A DNA stretch of 12,121 bases from Chloroflexota bacterium (lineage in GTDB: Bacteria; Chloroflexota; Limnocylindria; Limnocylindrales; CSP1-4). The stretch covers positions 1 to 12,121 of the forward strand of contig VGPE01000065.1 of the NCBI GenBank assembly GCA_016875645.1, read 5' to 3'. The translations under genes were made by a program, and so were the position numbers. Within the stretch, counting starts at the first letter, position 1. Each line of letters opens with the position of its first letter. This document shows, one piece after another, positions 6,471 to 12,121 of this stretch. The notes under the pieces were generated by a model. That model searched no databases and was not told where the DNA came from. It saw nothing but the letters and a program-made list of their open reading frames with translations.

Positions 6471-7685
6471 CTACTCCAGGACGAGCTGCCAGAGATCCTC
6501 GAACGTGCCCGCGTCGTGCTTGCCGCCGAAGAGGAGGAGCCTGCCGCGGGCGACGTCCGCAATGAGCTCGGCGCCGGATCGGGCAGGCGGCGAATCGCCC
6601 GACGCGGCCAGCGCCCGTGGCGCTCCGGAGCCCGCGAGGTCGAACGCCCAGAGGTCGCCGACGAAGCCGCTGTTGCCGCGACCGCCGAAGACGAGTTCCA
6701 GCCCGAAGGCCGCCGTGCGCGCATACAGGTTGCGGGCCTCGGGCAGATCCACGTCGAGCGGCTCCCACGTCGCGCCGTCGGTGCCCGGTGTCGGCAACCG
6801 CCAGAGGTCGCCCAGCGCCGTGACACCGGTGGTCTGGCCGGCGTAGAGGACGAGTGCGCCCTCGGCGTCGAACCAGCAGCCGTGGAGGCAGCGATCCACC
6901 GGCCGGCGTCCCTCCGGGGTCTCGTCGCTCCAGGTGCCGGTCCCGAAGTCGTAGGCGCGCGTGTCGGAGAACCGCGCTCCGTCCTCCGTGAAGCCGTGGC
7001 TGATCCAGAGCCAGCCGTCGGGGCCCAGGTCCGCACAACTCCCGTACCGCGCGACCGGCACCTCACCCGCCGCGGGCAGGAGCGTCCACGCCGCCGCGAC
7101 CGGGCCGAAGAGCCACAGGTCGTTGAAGAACCGCGGCCCGGCCTGCCCCGCGAACACGACGAGACCGCGGCCGGGCAGCCAGACCGCCTCGTGACCGAAG
7201 CGCGGCTCCGGTCCTTCGGGCGCGTCCAACTCGGTCCAGGCGTCGGTCGCGAGATCGTAGACCCACAGGTCGCCGTGAAGCGTGCCGCCCGCGCGACCTC
7301 CGAACAGGTAGGCGCGCGCGCGGTCGGAGTCAACCGTCCAGGTGTGGTCCTCGCGTGGCGCCGGCCCCACATCGGGTCGCAGCCTGGTCCAGGTCGCCCG
7401 CGTCAACGACGCCCCCGTGGTCGGGGTCGGGCTGGGCTCGGGTACGGCGGTCGGGCCGGTCGTCGAGGCGCCGGACGTCGGAGTTGCGGTGGCCGGGGCT
7501 GCCGTCGTGGAGGTTTCCGGTGTCGGACCCGCCTGGCTGGCAGCGGTCGGTGCCGCCGGGCTTGGGACCGCGCTCGCGAGGGGGCTTGGGACCGCGCTCG
7601 CGCTCGAGAACGCGCCACCACCGGAACAGCCCGCCGCCACGGCGACCAGCACCAGGGCGCAGACGATCGCTCGCAGGTTGTGCAT
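6471..7685 (-). CDS. Kelch-repeat lipoprotein
   Basis: Starting at ATG 7685 gives 404 residues with a classical lipoprotein signal, MHNLRAIVCALVLVAVAAGC (Cys20), then a Ser/Pro/Thr/Ala-rich linker to about residue 100. The rest consists of about five or six Kelch-type blades. Recurrent signs are ARAYLFGGRAGG, DLWVYDLATDAWTEL, LVVFAGQAG, NDLWLF, LVLYAGQT, LELVFGGRGN, GDLWAFD, and LLLFGGKHD. These form a beta-propeller, usually for protein or carbohydrate binding or as part of galactose-oxidase-like folds; no catalytic Cys-Tyr pair could be assigned. An in-frame ATG at 7751 overlaps the acetolactate synthase stop as TGATG and would allow coupled translation, but would put 22 extra residues before the signal. 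The gene converges on the MBL-fold gene; the 53-base gap shows no clear terminator. Confidence 0.83.
   Translation of the reverse strand: MHNLRAIVCALVLVAVAAGCSGGGAFSSASAVPSPLASAVPSPAAPTAASQAGPTPETSTTAAPATATPTSGASTTGPTAVPEPSPTPTTGASLTRATWTRLRPDVGPAPREDHTWTVDSDRARAYLFGGRAGGTLHGDLWVYDLATDAWTELDAPEGPEPRFGHEAVWLPGRGLVVFAGQAGPRFFNDLWLFGPVAAAWTLLPAAGEVPVARYGSCADLGPDGWLWISHGFTEDGARFSDTRAYDFGTGTWSDETPEGRRPVDRCLHGCWFDAEGALVLYAGQTTGVTALGDLWRLPTPGTDGATWEPLDVDLPEARNLYARTAAFGLELVFGGRGNSGFVGDLWAFDLAGSGAPRALAASGDSPPARSGAELIADVARGRLLLFGGKHDAGTFEDLWQLVLE
7560..7602 (-). repeat. 24-bp-period direct repeat in the Kelch lipoprotein linker
   Basis: The 19-base string GCTTGGGACCGCGCTCGCG occurs at 7560-7578 and again at 7584-7602 (+ strand view). 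On the coding strand it gives two copies of SAVPSP in the linker just after the lipobox. It is in frame, and resembles the linker repeats of the other lipoprotein at 631-684. Confidence 0.85.
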
Positions 7686-7750
7686 CGTGGAAATCTGGCT
7701 GCCGTCGGTGACTGCTGCGTGACGACAGCGCCGCGGATCGGCGAACGTCA

Positions 7751-9454
7751 TCAGAACCCGGCCAGCGCCCCCAACCGCTCGGTGAGGCGCAGGTTCTCGC
7801 GGTAGTCGATCGGGATGTCGACGAGCGACGGGCCCTCGCACGCAAGTGCCCGCCGCAGCATGGGCAGCAGGTCGTCGGCCGACGCCGGCCGAAACCCCGG
7901 GATCCCGAAGCTCTGCGCATAGGCGACGAGATCGGGGTTGCCGAACTCCACCGCGAACGGCCGGCCGAACTCGATGCGCTGCTTCCAGTCGATGAGGCCG
8001 TAGCCGTCGTCGCGCCAGATCACGACGCAGATGCGCGCGCCGATCCGCTTGGCCGTCTCCAGCTCCTGGCTGTTCATCAGGAATGCGCCGTCGCCACAGA
8101 GCGCGACCACCCGCCGCGACGGGTCCACCAGCCAGGCGGAAATGGCGCCGGGCAGCGAGATGCCCATCGCCGCAAAGCCGTTGCTGATGATCACCGTGTT
8201 GGGCTCATAGGTCGGGAACATGCGGGCAATCCAGACCTTGTGGGCGCCCACGTCGCTCACCACGACGTCCGCCGGCTCCAGCGCGCGCCGCAGGTCAGAG
8301 ACCGCACGCTGCGGCGTGACGGGGTAGCCCCGGTTCGCCTCGTGCTCATGGAGTTCGTTCAGCAGGGACAGGCGGAGATCAGCGTTGGCCAGGAGCTCCT
8401 TGGACGCGTGCCGCTCCGAGGCGTCGTGGCCGCCGACGCCCCGCGGCAGCACCGCGCGCAGCAGCCGATCAAGCGACCCGCCGATGTCGCCGATCAGCTC
8501 GACGCTGGGCCGGTAGGCGGCGTCGACTTCGGCCGGCGCCGTGTCGATGTGGATGATCGGCTTGTGCCCGCCAGGGTTCCACCGATCGGGCGCGTATTCG
8601 ACCGGGTCGTACCCGACGGAGACCACCAGATCCGCACGATCGAAGCCGGCCAGGACATGGTCGCGGGCCTGGAGCCCCACCGCAAGGAGCGACAGGTGCG
8701 AACGGTCGTCGATGGCGCCCTTGCCCATGAACGTGACCGCAACGGGGACGTGCAACCCGCGCGCCAGCGCCCGCAACTCCTCCGAAGCTTCGCGCCGGAG
8801 GACCCCGTTGCCGGCCAGCACGATGGGTGCTCTCGATGCCGCCAACAGGTCGGCGGCGTGCGCGATCGCCTCGTCAGTTGGTTCCGGGAAGAACGCGCGC
8901 TGGCGGGGCAGCGGTCGGAGATCGTCCGGCACGGCGCTCGCCGCGAGGTCCTCGGGAAGCTCGATGTGCGTCGGTCCCGGCTTCTCGAGCTGTGCGACGC
9001 GGAACGCTTTGCGAACGACCTCGGGGATCGCTTCGCCGCGCTCCACGTGGTGGTTCCACTTGGTGACCGGTTCGAACATGCGCACGATGTCGACGAGCTG
9101 GTGGGCTTCCTTATGGAGCTTGTCGGCACCCACCTGGCCCGTCAGCGCCACCATGGGCGCCCGGTCCAGATACGCGTCCGCGACGCCAGTGAGCAGGTTT
9201 GTGGCCCCCGGACCGAGGGTGGCCATGGCCACTGCGCAGCGCCCGGTCAGCCGACCGTAGACGTCCGCCATGAACGCGGCGCCCTGCTCGTGACGGGTGG
9301 TGATGTGGCGGATCGACCAAGAGCGTGACAGCGAGTCCAGGACGTCCATCGTCTCCTCGCCGGGCACCGAGAAGACGTACTCGCATCCCTCCGCCTCGAG
9401 GCACTCGACCAGCAGATCGCTGGCCGTGCGGGCCGGACGCGGGCGGAGGCTCAC
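7751..9454 (-). CDS. alsS: Acetolactate synthase, catabolic AlsS-like
   Basis: This thiamine-diphosphate enzyme condenses two pyruvates to 2-acetolactate and CO2. The 567 residues show the three expected domains. The pyrimidine-binding domain has catalytic Glu56 in TRHEQGAAFMADVYGR. The central domain has VVSVGYDPVEYAPDRWN and VELIGDIGG. The ThDP/Mg domain has GDG at 454-456, with the metal-binding motif continuing as WRDDGYG at 480-486. The blocks GYDPVEYAPDRWN, VGAHKVWIARMFPTYEPNT and DIPIDYRENLRLTE follow Bacillus AlsS closely, more than the biosynthetic IlvB/IlvG. No small subunit (ilvN), ilvC or acetolactate decarboxylase is in the window, so acetoin or branched-chain use cannot be decided. 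The GTG at 9454 follows a -10-like TAGACT by 6 nt and has no Shine-Dalgarno. The Kelch lipoprotein gene follows. Confidence 0.88.
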   Translation of the reverse strand: MSLRPRPARTASDLLVECLEAEGCEYVFSVPGEETMDVLDSLSRSWSIRHITTRHEQGAAFMADVYGRLTGRCAVAMATLGPGATNLLTGVADAYLDRAPMVALTGQVGADKLHKEAHQLVDIVRMFEPVTKWNHHVERGEAIPEVVRKAFRVAQLEKPGPTHIELPEDLAASAVPDDLRPLPRQRAFFPEPTDEAIAHAADLLAASRAPIVLAGNGVLRREASEELRALARGLHVPVAVTFMGKGAIDDRSHLSLLAVGLQARDHVLAGFDRADLVVSVGYDPVEYAPDRWNPGGHKPIIHIDTAPAEVDAAYRPSVELIGDIGGSLDRLLRAVLPRGVGGHDASERHASKELLANADLRLSLLNELHEHEANRGYPVTPQRAVSDLRRALEPADVVVSDVGAHKVWIARMFPTYEPNTVIISNGFAAMGISLPGAISAWLVDPSRRVVALCGDGAFLMNSQELETAKRIGARICVVIWRDDGYGLIDWKQRIEFGRPFAVEFGNPDLVAYAQSFGIPGFRPASADDLLPMLRRALACEGPSLVDIPIDYRENLRLTERLGALAGF

Positions 9455-9460
9455 CCGGGC

Positions 9461-9466
9461 AGTCTA
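9461..9466 (-). promoter_or_regulatory. -10-like hexamer TAGACT for the acetolactate synthase gene
   Basis: On the - strand TAGACT is followed by 6 nt and then GTG at 9454-9452. The spacing equals that at 268-273 and 5594-5599. It lies in the 63-base gap after the secreted-protein gene, so the synthase probably has its own, leaderless, transcript. No -35 hexamer is clear. Confidence 0.42.
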
Positions 9467-9517
9467 CGGATCGGCGAGGGTCATCGCTCCTGCGCAGCCG
9501 GTGGCCTTCCCTGGCAG

Positions 9518-10309
9518 TCAGGAGCCCTTGTAGGCGACGACGACCTCGGCCCAGACATCGCTCTGGCTCCGCACGGGGTTGTAGGTGTACGTCGCGGCCG
9601 ACGACTCGATCCGGTACGCGGCGTGGTTGTCGGAGTTGCCGGGCGAACCGCCGCACGACGCCTGCACGTGGGTGAGCCCGGTCCACCCGGATGCCTCGGT
9701 CCAGGTGCGGTGGTTGGCGCTCCCGACGAGGCCGACGATGAGCCGGTTTCCGGCCGTCGTGGTCACGCTCGCGGATGGGGTCGCACTGTTGCCGGTCGCG
9801 GTGCCGGTGACATCGACGCGACCGGTGGCGACGATCCCCGAGTATTCCCCGGCAACGGCTGCGCTCGACCCGCTCGACGGGTGGCTGACCGTGATCGTGT
9901 CGCCTGACGCAAGCGCTGTTCCGATGTACGCACTGACGAGCGTCGTCCGCATCGACGTCCCGTTGGCGACATTGGCGTCGACCGTGTAGGTGTTGCCGCG
10001 GCTGTCCGTGGCACTGATCGTCCCGGAACTCGGATTGCGCAGCGTGACCCGGATCACGACGGTGTTGCCTGCCGCCACGCCTGCGGCCGGCACCGTGATC
10101 GCGGAGCTCGTGGACGCGCAGGTCCGGGTCCCGACCAACTTGACAAACGAGATCGTTGACGGGAATGAAGCTGCCGTCGAGATCGTGGCCGGCACCGTCT
10201 CCTGGTCGCTCAGCACGGCATACGACACCGCGGCACCGGTGGTGAACGAGAGCGCCGCCACCATTGCCAGGGCCGCAAGCGGCAGCAGGCGGGCCACCGC
10301 AGCCCTCAA
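9518..10309 (-). CDS. Secreted beta-rich protein with SipW-type signal sequence
   Basis: The protein (263 residues from TTG 10309) has an N-terminal hydrophobic stretch, LLPLAALAMVAALSFTTGAA, followed by SYAVLSDQETVPATISTA. This matches the SDxE-type region after the membrane segment in SipW substrates, and closely parallels LFTDQETVDGTFSSG in the tasA-like neighbour. The mature part is Thr/Ser/Val/Gly-rich and likely beta-sandwich: ITVPAAGVAAGNTVVIRVTL, SATDSRGNTYTVDA, ASGDTITVSHPSS, and RLIVGLVGSANHRTW, ending DVWAEVVVAYKGS. Two cysteines are present in the mature region. The TTG start overlaps the sipW stop (TTGA). An in-frame GTG at 10297 with GAGGG 5 nt upstream is an equally good start. 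A matrix or surface role is inferred from the neighbours. Confidence 0.75.
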   Translation of the reverse strand: MRAAVARLLPLAALAMVAALSFTTGAAVSYAVLSDQETVPATISTAASFPSTISFVKLVGTRTCASTSSAITVPAAGVAAGNTVVIRVTLRNPSSGTISATDSRGNTYTVDANVANGTSMRTTLVSAYIGTALASGDTITVSHPSSGSSAAVAGEYSGIVATGRVDVTGTATGNSATPSASVTTTAGNRLIVGLVGSANHRTWTEASGWTGLTHVQASCGGSPGNSDNHAAYRIESSAATYTYNPVRSQSDVWAEVVVAYKGS

Positions 10310-10860
10310 ACGGAAGGCTGCGGCAGCAGGTCCGCGGCCGCTGATCCGGCGACGTCGCGATCGCGCTCGAGCTCTTCCAGCAGCAGCAGGAACAGCAGCA
10401 GCGACCCCGCGAGCGACATGGCGCTGAGGATGCCGAGCGGCTTCGCCAGGAACGCGAGCAGGAGGCCGGCCAGTGGAAGGTGAGCGTGAACGAGGCCGGT
10501 GACGCCTGCGGCGGGGTGCATGGCCGGATCCGGCGCGGAATTCGCGTCGCCCTTCGTCTCGATCAGAACGGTGCCGTTCGCGTCGCCGAGCCGGGTGATC
10601 CGGTGGGTGACCACGACGTTGTTGGGCAGCACGAAGGTCACGATCATGCCCGGCTCCAGGTCCGCGACGGCAACGGACCGCTCCACGACGAGCGAGCCCA
10701 TCGGGATCGCCGGCTCCATGGATGGCCCCTTGACGATGACCAGTTCGTAGCCGAACGCGAGGGCCACGTGGGAGAGTGCGACCAGCCCCAGCACCACGGC
10801 GATCAGGGTCAGCCAGATGGCCGTGACGGCCCTGCGGACCATCAGGAGCGGGCGTGTCAT
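10306..10860 (-). CDS. sipW: SipW-type signal peptidase I
   Basis: ATG 10860 is fixed by GGAGG (10870-10866) 5 nt upstream. The 184-residue protein has an N-terminal membrane helix (about 12-36), the catalytic-serine motif KGPSMEPAIP (Ser47), MGSLVVE, and THRITRL with His86 where ordinary bacterial type I peptidases have Lys. TKGDANSAPDP follows (Asp105 or Asp111), then one or two C-terminal membrane helices rich in Leu. Ser/His/Asp is the arrangement of the ER/archaeal-type peptidases, including Bacillus SipW, which process TasA-family precursors. It lies between two genes with SipW-type signals and is the likely processing enzyme for both. Its stop overlaps the downstream TTG. A strong hairpin precedes its ribosome binding site. 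Confidence 0.88.
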   Translation of the reverse strand: MTRPLLMVRRAVTAIWLTLIAVVLGLVALSHVALAFGYELVIVKGPSMEPAIPMGSLVVERSVAVADLEPGMIVTFVLPNNVVVTHRITRLGDANGTVLIETKGDANSAPDPAMHPAAGVTGLVHAHLPLAGLLLAFLAKPLGILSAMSLAGSLLLFLLLLEELERDRDVAGSAAADLLPQPSV

Positions 10861-10878
10861 GCGCGCGCCTCCGCGAAA

Positions 10879-10914
10879 CGCGCGAAGCGGCCCGGCTGTT
10901 GCCGGGCCGCTTCG
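10879..10914 (-). promoter_or_regulatory. Perfect 16-bp hairpin between the tasA-like gene and sipW
   Basis: Bases 10879-10894 are the exact reverse complement of 10899-10914, with a 4-base loop (10895-10898), giving a stem of 16 pairs, nearly all G-C. It starts 12 bases after the tasA-like stop codon and ends 8 bases before the GGAGG of sipW. No T-run follows in either direction. It may act as a leaky terminator or a 3'-end stabiliser that leaves more tasA-like message than sipW message, or as a shield of the sipW ribosome binding site. Confidence 0.75.
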
Positions 10915-10925
10915 CGGGGCGATCG

Positions 10926-11558
10926 CTACGGGTTGTTGGCGGTCTGTTCGGCGTCGAAGGTGAACGTGGTCGTCGTCGTGGCGCCCTGGTAGGCGTTGCC
11001 GGTGCCGATCGGCAGGCTGACGCGGAAACACAACGTCTCGTTCGCCGCGGCGTTCACGCTGCGGTCTCCGGCCTGTGCTCCCGATGCGGGATCGCCGAAC
11101 ACGGCCGTCGTCGCGCCGAGCGTGGCGGTGGCGAACAGCGTGGTGCCGTCGAAGTCATTGCACGGCGAAGCGGGCGTCGTCACGTCGATGGTCTTGACGG
11201 TAAGGGTCAGGACCGATCGGAGGTTCTTGCTGTCGGCGTTGGTGCTCGCTGCGGTGACGGCGTACCGCAGCTGGCTGCTGCCGTCGTTCTCGACAACGAC
11301 ATCGTCGGTCACGGAGTCGCCGGGCATCATGTTGGAGGTGGTCAGCGTGAGCCCGTCGATCTTCACATCGTCGAGGATGATCGTGCCGCTCGAGAACGTC
11401 CCGTCGACGGTCTCCTGGTCGGTGAAGAGAGCGAGCGAGAACGCACCGGCACCGAGGCTCGTCACCGACAGGGCGACGGTGGCGAGGAGGAGGAGCGCCC
11501 GCCGGCCCTGGCGAGGCGCCCGCCGACCGACCGTCGGCGCTGCGAGGGGCTGCTGCAT
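10926..11558 (-). CDS. TasA/camelysin-like secreted protein
   Basis: ATG 11558 is preceded by GGAAGGG at a 10-nt spacing. The 210-residue protein has an Arg-rich n-region, a hydrophobic segment (LLLLATVALSVTSLGAGAF), and the SipW-substrate motif LALFTDQETVDGTFSSGTI. The mature part follows the TasA/CalY pattern: a beta-sandwich with SNMMPGDSVTDDVVVEN.GSSQLRYAV, then LTLTVKTID, and a C-terminal FRVSLPIGTGNAYQGATT strand region. Bacillus TasA forms the amyloid-like fibres of the biofilm matrix; that function here is inferred from family and neighbours. Two mature-region cysteines (in SPCND and ETLCF) are unlike Bacillus TasA and could form a disulfide. It is the first gene of the cassette and probably the most abundant product. 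Confidence 0.82.
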   Translation of the reverse strand: MQQPLAAPTVGRRAPRQGRRALLLLATVALSVTSLGAGAFSLALFTDQETVDGTFSSGTIILDDVKIDGLTLTTSNMMPGDSVTDDVVVENDGSSQLRYAVTAASTNADSKNLRSVLTLTVKTIDVTTPASPCNDFDGTTLFATATLGATTAVFGDPASGAQAGDRSVNAAANETLCFRVSLPIGTGNAYQGATTTTTFTFDAEQTANNP

Positions 11559-11609
11559 GGTCTGATGACCCTTCCTGGTCTGCCGGTGATCCGGCACGGA
11601 TAAAGGCAA

Positions 11610-12121
11610 TCGCGGCGGAACGTGCAGCTGGCAAGTGCAGGTTCATCGCGCAGTCGCGTGAGGGACCACGGGACGGGTCGGCCCATGGCACCCGGTACCT
11701 TGGCCGTAGCCCGATGTGGGGAGGGCCGAGGTCCCGGGCGGCCGGGTACGGTCCGGTGGACTCGCGGGCCGGTGACGTGGCGCACCGGCGGCAGGCCGAC
11801 ATCCGTTGCTGCGCCGATCGTCGACCGCAGTGTTGCGGCGCCGCGGTTGCCTGCCAGGAACTGATTCCGTCGGCGGCAACCGAAACGTTGACCGCCAGGA
11901 ACCGATTCCGTCCGGCGGCGACCGGAAACGTTGCCGACCGGACACGAAAGCGACCCGTCGAAGCTCCAGCGCGTCCCCGAGGACAGGAACGTTGCCTGAG
12001 GGGAACGGCTTCCGTCGGCAAGGACAGAATCGATGCTTGTCAGGAAACCCGGCGATCTGCGGCGCCCGCGCCGCCAGGCGCGCTCCGCCGCGGCAAGGGG
12101 TTGCGCGGGGCGGGGTCGCGC
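11610..12121 (-). other. Non-coding region upstream of the tasA-like gene
   Basis: Short reading frames cross this stretch in several frames, but none has a credible start, domain or codon pattern. It holds the hairpin-repeat array described separately (11844-12021), a small hairpin GCCGG/CCGGC around 11584-11598 just outside its left edge, and very G/C-rich sequence at 12050-12121. It is probably the promoter and long leader of the secretion cassette on the - strand, or an intergenic space shared with a gene beyond the window. No clear -10/-35 pair was found. Confidence 0.5.
11844..12021. repeat. Three related hairpin repeats with conserved GGAA-N4-TTCCGTC core
   Basis: The core is GGAA-N4-TTCC followed by GTC, at 11857-11868, 11898-11909 and 12002-12013. 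Two cores are preceded by AACGTTG plus exactly 7 nt (AACGTT at 11884 and 11988); the first has only the GTTG part. Each core sits inside an outer stem. Copy 1 has CGGTTGCC (11844-11851) with GGCAACCG (11875-11882). Copy 2 has GTTG and CCGCC (11887-11896, one bulged A) with GGCGGCGAC (11914-11922). Copy 3 has TTGCC (11992-11996) with GGCAA (12017-12021). Copies 1 and 2 are in tandem with a period of about 41 bases. A further AACGTTG at 11927 lacks a good core. Confidence 0.7.

Noticed and set aside
8240..9328. 362-codon + strand frame opposite acetolactate synthase
   Set aside because: Antisense shadow of a well-conserved enzyme; no start signal or recognisable motif.
11155..12021. 288-codon - strand frame extending the tasA-like region upstream
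   Set aside because: It is out of frame with the tasA-like protein at its 3' end, and its peptide repeats simply reflect the hairpin repeats.
11844..12021. CRISPR array
   Set aside because: Repeats are only three, imperfect, unevenly spaced and without separate unique spacers of constant size; no cas gene is near.
11610..12121. Cyclic di-GMP riboswitch controlling the biofilm-like cassette
   Set aside because: I looked for the conserved c-di-GMP-I core elements on both strands and did not find them; the hairpins do not fit that architecture.

Overview
This is about 12.1 kb of very GC-rich bacterial chromosome with strong G/C preference at third codon positions. The gene content (two Pro/Thr-rich lipoproteins, a SipW-type secretion cassette, a MoaD-MoaE fusion, start sites that look leaderless) suits a high-GC Chloroflexota or Actinobacteria-like lineage. 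I cannot place it further from sequence alone. No phage, transposase, integrase or CRISPR array is visible.

Layout, left to right. (1) + strand, 2-2097: the 3' end of an acyltransferase/SGNH protein, then a lipoprotein with an N,N-dimethylformamidase-beta-like domain. (2) tRNA-Gly(CCC) with encoded CCA at 2176-2251, then a small membrane-anchored LiaF-C-like protein (2397-2915). (3) A tight three-gene operon on the - strand, read 5587 to 2926: a multi-pass membrane protein, a MoaD-MoaE fusion, and a KamD-like/B12-binding protein, joined by two identical GTGA start/stop overlaps. The last gene carries two compensating frameshifts. (4) + strand 5686-6417: a UPF0173/UlaG-type metallo-beta-lactamase-fold hydrolase, divergent from the operon. 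(5) - strand 9454-6471: a catabolic-type (AlsS-like) acetolactate synthase followed by a Kelch-repeat lipoprotein, with a possible TGATG junction. (6) - strand 11558-9518: a secretion cassette of a TasA/camelysin-like protein, a SipW-type signal peptidase (Ser/His/Asp), and a second secreted protein whose N-terminus carries a similar SipW-type motif. A perfect 16-bp hairpin lies between the first two genes. (7) 11559-12121: about 560 bases without a supported gene. They contain three related hairpins whose outer stems differ in sequence yet still pair.

How parts work together: SipW most likely processes both neighbouring secreted proteins, and the intercistronic hairpin may keep the protease below the structural protein. 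MoaD-MoaE makes molybdopterin; its two operon partners have no obvious molybdenum role. Four transcription units (280, 5587, 9454 and the tRNA) share a TANNNT -10-like hexamer. At the three protein genes it lies exactly 6 nt before the start codon, suggesting leaderless mRNAs.

The observations most worth a second look are the hairpin-repeat array upstream of the tasA-like gene, the KamD/B12 gene with its frameshifts, and the hairpin between the tasA-like gene and sipW.
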